NCBI GenBank assembly: GCA_018475625.1
Contig: JAAKEZ010000001.1
Location: 186,001 to 250,000, forward strand
From: Candidatus Bathyarchaeota archaeon A05DMB-2
GTDB taxonomy: Archaea > Thermoproteota > Bathyarchaeia > Bathyarchaeales > Bathycorpusculaceae
Direction: 5' to 3'
DNA length: 64,000 nt
Positions 18,354 through 26,360 of this stretch are shown in pieces. The notes below the pieces were generated by a model, which searched no databases, had not been told where the DNA came from, and saw only the letters and a list, made by a program, of their open reading frames with translations. A program made the position numbers and the translations under genes. How positions within the stretch are numbered: the stretch's first letter is position 1; every line of letters starts with the position of its first letter.

Positions 18354-18459
18354 GGGTTTGCTGGGGTTCTGGGCATGAAATTAAAGGAGAAAAGAACGAA
18401 AATGTAAACCACAGCTACTGCGATTATATTATTCATTTGCCCAGAATCCACTCAGCCCC
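18354..18459. repeat. Hairpin repeat element, copy B
   Basis: 106 bp with the same ends as copy A. The arms GGGTTCTGGGC (18364-18374) and GCCCAGAATCC (18439-18449) pair over 11 bp, including one G-T. Relative to copy A, one stem pair has changed from C-G to T-A and another from G-C to G-T, so pairing is preserved. It lies 138 bp upstream of the PQQ-repeat gene (minus strand) and 158 bp upstream of the divergent trmB-like gene. Confidence 0.6.
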
Positions 18460-18616
18460 ATCTACTCTCTGACCGCATTTCCTTTTTTGGTTTCCATATT
18501 AGCTGTTTTAGATACCTATAAGCATGTTTAATAAGTGCCTCTTCTGACAACTTGGCAAAATTGGGGAAAAACTAATAAACACTAACAATAAGGAGTGCAC
18601 GTTTGGAGGGGTTTCC

Positions 18617-19405
18617 ATGAGTCAGAATGACGAATACACTCAAACGCTCACAGACTTAGGACTCACGCTTTTGCAGGCAAAGATCTACCTAAGTCTTGCT
18701 AATCTGGGAAAAGCAAACGTACAGACAATTTCAAAGGCTTCAAAAGTTGCTCGACAAGACATCTACCGAATAATGCCCACACTTCAAAAACTGGGGCTTG
18801 CAGAAAAAATCATAACTACACCGACCCTGTATGAAGGCACCCCACTGAAAGAGGGTCTCTCGATTCTACTTCGAAACAGAAAAGAGGAATATGCTAAATT
18901 ACAAAAGAAAACAACCTCGCTGATTAATAAGTCTCCCGCGAACATCGGCAAAATAGATCTTCAGCACGAAGAAGACTCACAGTTCAAAATTACTTCAGAA
19001 AGAACTCTTTTTCTCAAAATGCACAAAAGCCTACATCAGAAGGCTCAAATGAGTATAGATTCTATTATTCCGTTGATCCCTGCTTCACCGAAACTCGTTG
19101 ATAGCTGTTCAAACTTTAAAAGGGCAATAAAGCGAGACGTAAAAATTCAATTAATTCTACAAAAAACTGAAAAATTAATGCTAAGAGAGCTACAAGCTTT
19201 AGAGAAAAATCCCCTTTTTAAACTCAAATACTTAGCCCCTCCTATACCTTTTGGGATGCACATATTTGACAAGAAAGAGGTGACTCTATCCGTATCTGAG
19301 AAAAATGGCCTACCCAGCTTATGGTCAAATAACCCCAACCTTGTAAAACTAGCCGCAAATTACTTTGATGAGATGTGGAATAAAGCAGAAGATAATCCCA
19401 ACTGA
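18617..19405 (+). CDS. TrmB family transcriptional regulator
   Basis: 262 residues. The N-terminal winged helix-turn-helix (residues ~8-75) has LTLLQAKIYLSLANLGKANVQ followed by ISKASKVARQDIYRIMPTLQKLGL, the classic TrmB pattern. A coiled-coil segment (~85-105) and a C-terminal effector domain follow. TrmB proteins usually sense sugars; the C-terminal domain here is short and its ligand is unknown. It diverges from the PQQ-repeat surface protein gene, with hairpin copy B between them, so it may control that gene. GGAGGGG lies upstream of the ATG. Confidence 0.85.
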   Translation: MSQNDEYTQTLTDLGLTLLQAKIYLSLANLGKANVQTISKASKVARQDIYRIMPTLQKLGLAEKIITTPTLYEGTPLKEGLSILLRNRKEEYAKLQKKTTSLINKSPANIGKIDLQHEEDSQFKITSERTLFLKMHKSLHQKAQMSIDSIIPLIPASPKLVDSCSNFKRAIKRDVKIQLILQKTEKLMLRELQALEKNPLFKLKYLAPPIPFGMHIFDKKEVTLSVSEKNGLPSLWSNNPNLVKLAANYFDEMWNKAEDNPN

Positions 19406-19659
19406 CTCAAGCCTGCACAAAACTTAAAAGAAGACTTGTTTATAAAAGATCAGAGCTGAAACAACTATAGACTGCCAACCTACAGCAATTTTAATCCACT
19501 TCCACGCCTTATAATAAGAGAGGGGCTACAGTCTGTGACAGTTCCGCAGACTATACAACTCTCAGAAACTAAAAATTGATAACAGCGGGAATTGGACAAA
19601 ACATATAATTACAAAAGCCTCATTCCTTCTCTGCATTTGGTCGCTGGTGCAGAAACCGC

Positions 19660-20736
19660 ATGGAGTCACCGAAGCCGAAAGTAACGTGGAAAACGGTGCT
19701 GTTTCCACTAATAGGCTTAGCCGCGTTCTTCCTGTACATCTACCTTTTCCAAGTGGATATTCCAGCCATAATCGCCACCGCCACACGCGCAGATCCGATT
19801 CCGTACGCCCTAGCTGTAGCAGTCAGCTTGGTGGAAGTGCTCTTTTTCTCCGCGTCATGGCGGGTTTTGGTGAACTTCCTCAAAATCAAACTCTCGTTGG
19901 TGAGATCTTATCTCTTCGTGTGGTACGGAATATTCGTGGATACCATAATCCCAGCGGAATCCATCAGCGGAGAAGCCTTACGCGTTTACTTGATAACGAA
20001 GGAGCAGGGCGACCAGACGTGCGGAAGAGCGGTTGCTTCTCTTGTGGCGCACAGGCTCTTGGGCATGGGCATGAACGTTGCGGTCCTGATAACGGGCATG
20101 GCGTTGCTTTTCACTGAAACCCAGATTAACCCGATAATTTTCAACCTTATACTGTTCTTGGCGGCAGGCATCACCGTCACGCTCCTCATCATAATGCTCT
20201 TCTCATTCAAAGAACAGTGGAGCCTAAAAGTAATCGACTGGCTGGTGCGAGCTGGAAAGTTCATAACGCGAGGCAGATGGCACTTGAAGCTGACAAAAAT
20301 CAAAGAAGACGCGTGCAGAATAGCCACAAGCTTTCACGATTCGATGAAAGAGTTCAAGCGTAGCCCCAAAGCGCTCGCTTCTTCCCTCTTCTATCTCGCG
20401 TTAACATGGGTTTTCAGCTTAAGCATACCCTACTTGGTTTTCATGTCACTGAAGCTTCCAGTTTCATGGAGCGTAATCCTCATAACCTCAGCAATAGTCT
20501 TGGCCGTAAAATCCATACCTTTAGGTATCCCGTTTGAAGTGGGCCTTCCAGAAATCACGATGACAACCCTCTACACGTCACTAGGCGTCCCAGCGGGAAT
20601 AAGCGCTACAGCAACCATCTTGACGAGGCTCATAACGCTCTGGTTTCGCTTCTTCGTGGGGTTCATAGCACAGCAGTGGCTCGAACTGAAGCCCATAATA
20701 GCCTCGGCGAACAGCCCCAGCGTGGAAAAAGCCTAA
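19660..20736 (+). CDS. Flippase-like membrane protein (UPF0104 / lysylphosphatidylglycerol synthase TM region)
   Basis: 358 residues with about eight TM helices. Family hallmarks include the first helix KTVLFPLIGLAAFFLYIY, DTIIPAESISGEALRVYLI near residues 93-112, and GLPEITMTTLYTSLGVP near 294-310. Members include AglD-type proteins and bacterial MprF TM regions, thought to move or modify lipid-linked substrates. A second paralogue lies at 26361-27404. The rimI gene follows after 36 bp on the same strand. Confidence 0.83.
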   Translation: MESPKPKVTWKTVLFPLIGLAAFFLYIYLFQVDIPAIIATATRADPIPYALAVAVSLVEVLFFSASWRVLVNFLKIKLSLVRSYLFVWYGIFVDTIIPAESISGEALRVYLITKEQGDQTCGRAVASLVAHRLLGMGMNVAVLITGMALLFTETQINPIIFNLILFLAAGITVTLLIIMLFSFKEQWSLKVIDWLVRAGKFITRGRWHLKLTKIKEDACRIATSFHDSMKEFKRSPKALASSLFYLALTWVFSLSIPYLVFMSLKLPVSWSVILITSAIVLAVKSIPLGIPFEVGLPEITMTTLYTSLGVPAGISATATILTRLITLWFRFFVGFIAQQWLELKPIIASANSPSVEKA

Positions 20737-20772
20737 AATCACTCGGCACCCTTCATTTTCCTGCGGAACCAC

Positions 20773-21225
20773 ATGGAAATAACCATTGAAGACCTGTCCA
20801 TCAGGATGTTGGACAAGCTTTACGAGATAGAGAAACAATGCTTTGAGAAAGAAGCGTTCACAAAGCAGCAAATAGCCTACTTGGTGGGTGACTACAACTC
20901 CATCGGACTTGCGACACGTGCCGACGGCGAAATTGTGGGGTTCGCGATAGCACGGGTGGACATTAGAAGAAACATGCGGTTCGGGCACATACTAACCGTG
21001 GATGTGGTTCCTGCATATCGTCGGAAAGGGATAGCGCGGAAACTGCTCACCCAAATCGAAAACATTCTTAAGCAAAAGGGCGCCAGCGAATGCCGTCTGG
21101 AAGTGAGGGAAAACAACACCGCCGCTTTAAGCCTCTACCAGAAACTTGGATACAAGAAGGTTGGCAAGCTTGAACGATACTACGGTGACGCACATGGCTT
21201 ATACCTGAGAAAAATCCTGCAGTGA
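20773..21225 (+). CDS. rimI: GNAT N-acetyltransferase, RimI-type
   Basis: 150 residues. The GNAT fold carries the acetyl-CoA binding motif VVPAYRRKGIARKLL (R/Q-x-x-G-x-G/A) near residues 77-91, LEVRENNTAALSLYQKLGYKKVG near 112-134 and a YY..D..G end typical of RimI/archaeal Ard1 proteins. It acetylates protein N-termini, in archaea usually after Met removal or on ribosomal proteins. It follows the flippase-like gene by 36 bp and may be co-transcribed. Confidence 0.87.
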   Translation: MEITIEDLSIRMLDKLYEIEKQCFEKEAFTKQQIAYLVGDYNSIGLATRADGEIVGFAIARVDIRRNMRFGHILTVDVVPAYRRKGIARKLLTQIENILKQKGASECRLEVRENNTAALSLYQKLGYKKVGKLERYYGDAHGLYLRKILQ

Positions 21226-21382
21226 CCAGCAACCTCCGGGCGGAGACGACAAAGACATGACTGCTAAACGTGGATTTGACATTGAGCGCGAACTCGGTCC
21301 ATGCGGTAAAATGGCACATTACAGCTTTCGACATAAACGTTTAAAAATCATGATGTAACTAGGTTATGTTGGTGGGGGAGAA

Positions 21383-21652
21383 ATGGGGGCATCCCGACTC
21401 AGAAAAAACAGCGAACAGACGCTGGTTCGAACACTTGTTGTCCTCATCCGCAACACCACATGGCGATGTGGCAAACTTGAAAAATCCATCGTCCACCACC
21501 TCTATAAACGGCACATGACTCTTGGAAAAATAGGCGTATCCGTCAGAGACATCATGCAAAACCTGAACCTCGGCGGAGAGAAAAAAGACGAGTGCCTAGA
21601 CGCGCTTAAGAGGCTTGAAAAAAGAAATATTGTGAAGCTGATGCTGCTGTAA
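21383..21652 (+). CDS. Small hypothetical protein, winged-helix-like
   Basis: 89 residues. The second half reads like a wHTH: VSVRDIMQNLNLGG followed by DECLDALKRLEKRNIVKLMLL, with a recognition-helix-like stretch. The N-terminus is basic. A TATA-like GTTTAAAAATC lies ~35 bp upstream and GGGGGAG just before the ATG. It may be a small DNA-binding regulator, but no family match is recognised. Confidence 0.55.
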   Translation: MGASRLRKNSEQTLVRTLVVLIRNTTWRCGKLEKSIVHHLYKRHMTLGKIGVSVRDIMQNLNLGGEKKDECLDALKRLEKRNIVKLMLL

Positions 21653-21682
21653 GCTCAGTTGTTTTGGTGCATAACCAAGCTT

Positions 21683-22243
21683 TTATTTTGCAAACTCTTT
21701 CGAACCGGCAATCCACTTGTCAACGATTTTCGGCGATATTTTCAGTTTCTTAGCAATGTCTTCCGCGGAAGCTTTGGCTAATTCGTCAACGTTACTTATT
21801 CCTATGGCTTTCAATTGTTCAGCTCTCTTTTCGCCAATGCCCTTCACTTCGGTAAGTTCCAACTTTGGAACCGCCACCGTTTCGGAAGGTGTTGGAGTGA
21901 GCACTGGCATTGGAGCAATCACAGGCGCTGGAATCGATGTTGACGACTGGGGCAAAATCGGCGTCTGCGCAGCGATTTCAGGGTTCTCCGCCCTGTAAGC
22001 CTCTCTTTCATGAACGTCTCCGGTGACTGGATGCTGAGGCGGCGGCATGGTGACTGCAGGTTGAGCTGCCACTGTTTTGGTTTTAGGTCTCACGTAGTAG
22101 CCTAAGCCGAGAGAGAATAAGCCTAGGATGACGGTTGACACCACCCAGAGGTCTCTTTCCGTCTCCATAACCATGAGTGCAGAGACTATTGTTATGAAGA
22201 AAAATATTACAGCTAACACATAAAGAGCATAGTCTAAACGCAT
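21683..22243 (-). CDS. Membrane protein with C-terminal helix-hairpin-helix domain
   Basis: 186 residues. There are two TM helices at ~5-24 and ~33-49, then a Pro/Thr-rich linker (~52-120), and a helix-hairpin-helix domain (~128-186) with LTEVKGIGEKRAEQLKAIG followed by a second hairpin AEDIAKKLKISPKIVDKW. Such HhH domains bind DNA or act as protein-interaction modules. The layout tethers the domain to the membrane on a flexible arm. The role is unknown. Confidence 0.72.
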   Translation of the reverse strand: MRLDYALYVLAVIFFFITIVSALMVMETERDLWVVSTVILGLFSLGLGYYVRPKTKTVAAQPAVTMPPPQHPVTGDVHEREAYRAENPEIAAQTPILPQSSTSIPAPVIAPMPVLTPTPSETVAVPKLELTEVKGIGEKRAEQLKAIGISNVDELAKASAEDIAKKLKISPKIVDKWIAGSKEFAK

Positions 22244-22338
22244 CTTTTTATCCCTAGCATACCTATGCTGTAAAAGACCATTTAAATAATTTTCTCCGCT
22301 TTCTGGAAGTCTTACTGTTTTCTGTGGCTCCGCACGGT

Positions 22339-23712
22339 TTATTTCAAAAGTTGCTCCTCGGTTGGAGGCTGCTTTATTAAATCGTGCTTCATAAGAAGCT
22401 CCGTTGATTGTCTGGCATTCTGGATTATTGCTGAAGCGCGCTCATAAAGTTCCTGCCTGCTCGGCTTCACTCTCGCCAATCCCTGTTCTATGGATTTCAG
22501 CGCGCAGGCAACTGCTTCTCGAGGATAAACTTCCCACTCCTCCATACGAGGCAAGATGTCTTTCTCATGCATGCCTCTTTCCTCCGCGAACTTCGCCAGC
22601 TCCTGTGCCGCTGCGATGCACATGTCATCCGTAACCGTTCGTGCTTTGACGTCGAGGACTCCGCGGAAGATTGCTGGAAACCCCAAGCTGTTGTTGACTT
22701 GGTTGGGGAAGTCGCTTCTGCCCGTTGCCACTATTAATGCGCCAGCTTCCTCAGCTTCCCATGGCCAGATTTCAGGTATCGGGTTGGCACACGCGAACAC
22801 CACAGCCTTGTCCGCCATGGTTCGAACCCACTCAGGTTTTATGGTGCCTGGTCCCGGTTTTGAGGCGGCAACCACGGCGTCTGCGCCCTTGAACGCTTCA
22901 GGAATGCCGCCTGTTCTGCCCTCACCGTTGGTTTTCTGGGCTAAATCGTATTTCCACGGGTCTTCCTCACGAGTGATGTCCTCTCTGCCACGGTAGATTA
23001 CGCCTTTTGTGTCTGCCATTATAATGTTGCCCGGCTTGACGCCCCACCGCATAAGCACGTAAGCAGTGCGCATGTTAGCTGCGCCTGCGCCGACCAGAGT
23101 TATCAGCGCTTCATGCGGGTTTTTGCCTGCGATTTTGAACGCGTTTATCAGCCCCGCCAAGATTACAGTGGCGGTTCCCTGCTGGTCGTCATGCCACACT
23201 GGGATTTGCAAGCGTGCCCTGGCGTTTTCGAGGACGCTGAAGCACTTGGGCTTCTCTATGTCTTCAAGGTTTATGCCCCCGAACGACGGCTCCAGCAACT
23301 CGCAGGCGCGGACGATTTCGTCGGGGTCTTTGGTTTTGAGGCATATGGGGAAAGCGTCTACACCGCCGAGGTACTTGAACAGGAGCGCTTTGCCTTCCAT
23401 GACGGGCATGGCTGCTTCTGGTCCGATGTCGCCTAAGCCGAGGACTCGGGTGCCGTCCGTGACGACTGCCACGTAGTTCCAGCGGTTGGTAAGCTCAAAG
23501 GACTTGTCGGGGTTGCCTTGGATGTCCCTGCATGGCGCGGCGACCCCCGGCGTGTACCATACTGCGAAGTCTCCCGTGTTCCGTATGGCGCATTTGGGCA
23601 TGACTTGGACTTTTCCCTCGTAGAACCTGTGCATGGCTGGCGAGAGCAATGCGGGTTTTTTAGCTTTAGCCAACAACTCTTCCACGGTGGGCTTTTTTTT
23701 CTCGGCAACCAA
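22339..23712 (-). CDS. NAD(P)-dependent malic enzyme
   Basis: 457 residues, the short malic-enzyme form without a phosphotransacetylase domain. Visible are YTPGVAAPC near residue 53, VVTDGTRVLGLGDIGP near 83-98 (malic signature), PVMEGKALLFKY near 102-113, WHDDQQGTATV near 175-185 (metal and substrate) and a Rossmann motif VGAGAANMRTA near 211-221. It converts malate to pyruvate and CO2 with NAD(P) reduction, linking C4 acids to acetate and glycolytic pools. It starts with TTG preceded by AGGAG. The C-terminal ~60 residues are helical and specific to this subgroup. Confidence 0.88.
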   Translation of the reverse strand: MVAEKKKPTVEELLAKAKKPALLSPAMHRFYEGKVQVMPKCAIRNTGDFAVWYTPGVAAPCRDIQGNPDKSFELTNRWNYVAVVTDGTRVLGLGDIGPEAAMPVMEGKALLFKYLGGVDAFPICLKTKDPDEIVRACELLEPSFGGINLEDIEKPKCFSVLENARARLQIPVWHDDQQGTATVILAGLINAFKIAGKNPHEALITLVGAGAANMRTAYVLMRWGVKPGNIIMADTKGVIYRGREDITREEDPWKYDLAQKTNGEGRTGGIPEAFKGADAVVAASKPGPGTIKPEWVRTMADKAVVFACANPIPEIWPWEAEEAGALIVATGRSDFPNQVNNSLGFPAIFRGVLDVKARTVTDDMCIAAAQELAKFAEERGMHEKDILPRMEEWEVYPREAVACALKSIEQGLARVKPSRQELYERASAIIQNARQSTELLMKHDLIKQPPTEEQLLK

Positions 23713-23900
23713 AACGATTTATCTCCTTTCGATCAAGAGAGGTTACCTGACCTGTTTTTAACCTTTTGGCATATAAAAAGTGCAACAAGCAACCAGCAGC
23801 AACAGACAGCAACTAAAAAGACCCAAATTACAAAACCAACAGCTTTAGATTTAGATTGAAAAATAAAAAGCGAAGAAAAAGGCACTTCTAACGCTTGAGG

Positions 23901-24425
23901 CTAATATGACCTTTGCCTATCCCTGTCTCTGTAACCGCCGCCGCCACGTCGGTCTCTTCCGCCGTAGCTGCCGCCCCCGCCGCGTCTGCCGCCGTATCCA
24001 CCGCCGCCACGCCTGAATGGTCTGCGCTGCTGCTCGTATGTCTTGCTGGACATGTTGTTTTCAGTGTTAACTTCGCCTTCGAATGGAGTTTCAGCCATTC
24101 CCAGTTTGCCGTACTTGCCAATGTTCAGCCGCATGTTGCCCTTGAAAAGCGTTACGTAACCGTTCTCAACGCGTATAGTGTCGTTCTCGTTGACTTTCTC
24201 GATGTTGTCGTCCCACAGCGTCAAGTAAATGCTGCCTGTCTCATCACCGACCAAGGCATCACAAACTTTGTGCGGTGACCCATCTCTTCCCAAAGGAATC
24301 TCACGAACTTCGCTCTTGCTGACAACTTTAGCAGTGACGTTAACTGCTCGCGATTGAGGAGTTAACGCGCCGACTTTAGCTTCAACTGGTTGCCTTTTGT
24401 TTTCGAAAAAACCTTCAACAGCCAA
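23901..24425 (-). CDS. RPA-like single-stranded DNA-binding protein with Gly/Arg-rich tail
   Basis: 174 residues. A single OB fold (~10-115), recognisable as the archaeal RPA/SOSS-B type by VTAKVVSKSEVREI, a VGDETGSIYLTLWDD core and IRVENGYVTLFKGNMRLNIGKYG. The last ~45 residues are GGG/RGG repeats (RRGGGGYGGRRGGGG), a disordered nucleic-acid-binding tail. It likely coats ssDNA in replication and repair and may also bind RNA. It is monocistronic. The tail is unusually long for a single-OB archaeal SSB. Confidence 0.82.
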   Translation of the reverse strand: MAVEGFFENKRQPVEAKVGALTPQSRAVNVTAKVVSKSEVREIPLGRDGSPHKVCDALVGDETGSIYLTLWDDNIEKVNENDTIRVENGYVTLFKGNMRLNIGKYGKLGMAETPFEGEVNTENNMSSKTYEQQRRPFRRGGGGYGGRRGGGGSYGGRDRRGGGGYRDRDRQRSY

Positions 24426-24494
24426 TCTGATTCAACACCTATTTTTCATTAATCACACAGAGTAGAAACCCAGCCACACTTAAGGCTTTCGGGT

Positions 24495-24887
24495 CTAACA
24501 TAGCCCCTGCTTATCCACTTTTCGGATGAAGTCGTCACGCACAGGATAGAAAATGTCAAGCATAATGAACGGTTCTCCGCCAATACACGTGTCGCTGTGC
24601 GGCACGTTGGCAGGGATGCAGTAAAAATCGCCTTTTCCCACGACCCGCTCTTCCTCGCCGATTTTCAAAACCGCCTTCCCACTATAGACCATGCCTACTT
24701 GTTCGTGCCGATGGGAATGGACAGGAACGCTGTGACCCGGCAACGTGGCGTTCAGAACCATCATCAGCTGCTCGCCATGCAGCCCTGTTAGAATAGTGGT
24801 TTCTAAACCCTCCATTGGCCGTATCTTTACGGCATTTTCTAAGTCGATAAAATGCGACGTTGGCTTCAAACTTTCATCTCCCAACAA
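24495..24887 (-). CDS. Cupin-domain protein
   Basis: 130 residues forming a single cupin barrel. Motif 1 is PGHSVPVHSHRHEQVGMVYSG (residues ~51-71), giving H-x-H-x(3)E-type metal ligands, and motif 2 is IPANVPHSDTC near residues 92-102. Small cupins of this type bind a metal and act as sugar-binding proteins, dioxygenases or sensors. The specific role cannot be told. Confidence 0.8.
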   Translation of the reverse strand: MLGDESLKPTSHFIDLENAVKIRPMEGLETTILTGLHGEQLMMVLNATLPGHSVPVHSHRHEQVGMVYSGKAVLKIGEEERVVGKGDFYCIPANVPHSDTCIGGEPFIMLDIFYPVRDDFIRKVDKQGLC

Positions 24888-24985
24888 CTCTTAGGACGCC
24901 CACTGCTCTTAAGCTTATACACGTGCCTCATAGTGTTCAGCAACCTAATTTAGTCACGTGTACATTTTAAACTTGTACAAAGCGG

Positions 24986-25168
24986 ATGACTAGAGAAATG
25001 GCGGAAAAAGACAGCGACCAAATGCCCAAGATGGTGACATTGCCATGCGGTTGCGTGTACCAAGATAAGGGATGGCTTTTGACTCGAATCAAAGAGTGCG
25101 AACACCACCGGCGGAAAAGAACGCAGAAACGACTCTACAAGCCCAAAGCCGAATGCGTAAGACCCTGA
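24986..25168 (+). CDS. Small Cys/His-containing protein
   Basis: 60 residues beginning MTREMAEKDSDQMPK. It contains PCGCVY, ECEHHRRK and a late Cys (C57), a pattern compatible with a small zinc ribbon, although spacing is irregular. The C-terminal half is strongly basic. A TATA-like ATTTTAAACTT lies ~18 bp upstream, so the mRNA may be nearly leaderless. The gene ends 10 bp from the convergent ion-channel gene. The function is unknown. Confidence 0.5.
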   Translation: MTREMAEKDSDQMPKMVTLPCGCVYQDKGWLLTRIKECEHHRRKRTQKRLYKPKAECVRP

Positions 25169-25177
25169 AGGCACCTG

Positions 25178-26104
25178 TCACAGAACTGCTTGAAGTATCA
25201 ATATGGCAACTATCAGCACCGGCAGGAACTTCAATGCTTTACTTTTCACTCGTGCAGCGTCGTCAACCCTTTTCAAATCAACCAGCCGCATAATGTAAAC
25301 AGAACATGCCAAATTGTACAGGAAAATTACGTACACAGAAATCATCATTCTATCCGCAAACGTCAAGTAACCAGTCGGCGGAATACCGCTCAGCAGCGAC
25401 AGGTGAAAAGTCGTAGCAGCCAAAAGAGTAGTGACTCCCAACGTGATTCGCTGCGCAAAATTCTGGGGCGCCATGAAAAACGAAAGCAAAGAAATAACCG
25501 TGATAACCGCAATAGGCAAAACGCTTTTTATGAACGCTGAAACCGCAGGTCTCGCCAAGTTGACGCTGAACACAAAACGCGAATATGTCGTATCACCATA
25601 CGAATGCAAAGTGTTCGAGGTCTGGAAACCTCCAAGGTCCCATCCGGCCACGTTCGCAGTCGGCTCAATAGCTGATTCTTGGTCCTCACTGTAAACTAGG
25701 CTGGAAGCGTCAAGGCTCTTGTGCTCTAACTCAACCGAGAGTTCATGGCTCTCAAACGGGTATCGCGTGAAATCGAAAGAAGTGATAAAATCACCTCGCA
25801 CTCGATACTCCAGATAACCCTGTGTCGCATTCGCATATACCTCATACTTCGTCGGTGCTCCGTTAATGAACTCGAAGTTCCGCACTTCATCGATGCTTAT
25901 CTCAGAAGGATTAAACCTGAACCATAAGTAAAAATCAAGACGGTAGCTGTTCGCGGATAAATCCACTTTTTCAACATTCACCAGCCACGTTCCAACCTGG
26001 ACGTTCACAGGCGCAGAAGCACCCTGAGCTTTAACACTCTGTGTAGCCAAAGCCAGAAAGATAACGGCGAAAACCGCTACAACTACTGCGGCTCTTTTAA
26101 TCAT
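25178..26104 (-). CDS. Pentameric ligand-gated ion channel homologue (Cys-loop family, prokaryotic type)
   Basis: About 308 residues from ATG 26104 (AGGAG ~12 bases upstream); in-frame ATGs up to 26191 exist. Numbering from 26191: signal peptide ~30-55; extracellular beta-sandwich 60-215 with DFTRYPFESHEL (140-151), the FxxYPF signature of loop 7, and AGWDLGGF (182-189); M1 ~220-240 with the conserved Pro in SVLPIAV; M2 pore helix ~246-267; M2-M3 loop GIPPTGYLTFADR (269-281); M3 ~281-302; M4 ~319-337. It lacks the Cys pair, as bacterial GLIC and ELIC do. Archaeal members are known but few. It should form a homopentameric channel; ion selectivity and ligand are unknown. Confidence 0.85.
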   Translation of the reverse strand: MIKRAAVVVAVFAVIFLALATQSVKAQGASAPVNVQVGTWLVNVEKVDLSANSYRLDFYLWFRFNPSEISIDEVRNFEFINGAPTKYEVYANATQGYLEYRVRGDFITSFDFTRYPFESHELSVELEHKSLDASSLVYSEDQESAIEPTANVAGWDLGGFQTSNTLHSYGDTTYSRFVFSVNLARPAVSAFIKSVLPIAVITVISLLSFFMAPQNFAQRITLGVTTLLAATTFHLSLLSGIPPTGYLTFADRMMISVYVIFLYNLACSVYIMRLVDLKRVDDAARVKSKALKFLPVLIVAILILQAVL

Positions 26105-26360
26105 TTTTCGGGCATCTCCTATTGAATGGTCGGGCATTTTATTTACCATTTTGATATTTAAAATTATCTGGGCATACACTTTGAAATCCAACAGGAGAAA
26201 CTAATCAGCGCATGCTAAACCAAACTTCCCACAGCAAACATCCCTTATCGTTAGTGTCCTTTCAGTCAACAGGTTCCGTCAGAACAGGGTTTTTCCACAA
26301 AGGATTTAACTGAAACCGTGAATGTTGAATAACACAAAACCATTCTAGGAAGAAACAGAC

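Noticed and set aside
19647-20117. 156-codon frame overlapping the start of the first flippase-like gene
   Set aside because: It is out of frame with a clear family member and Arg/Ser-rich in the manner of shadow frames.
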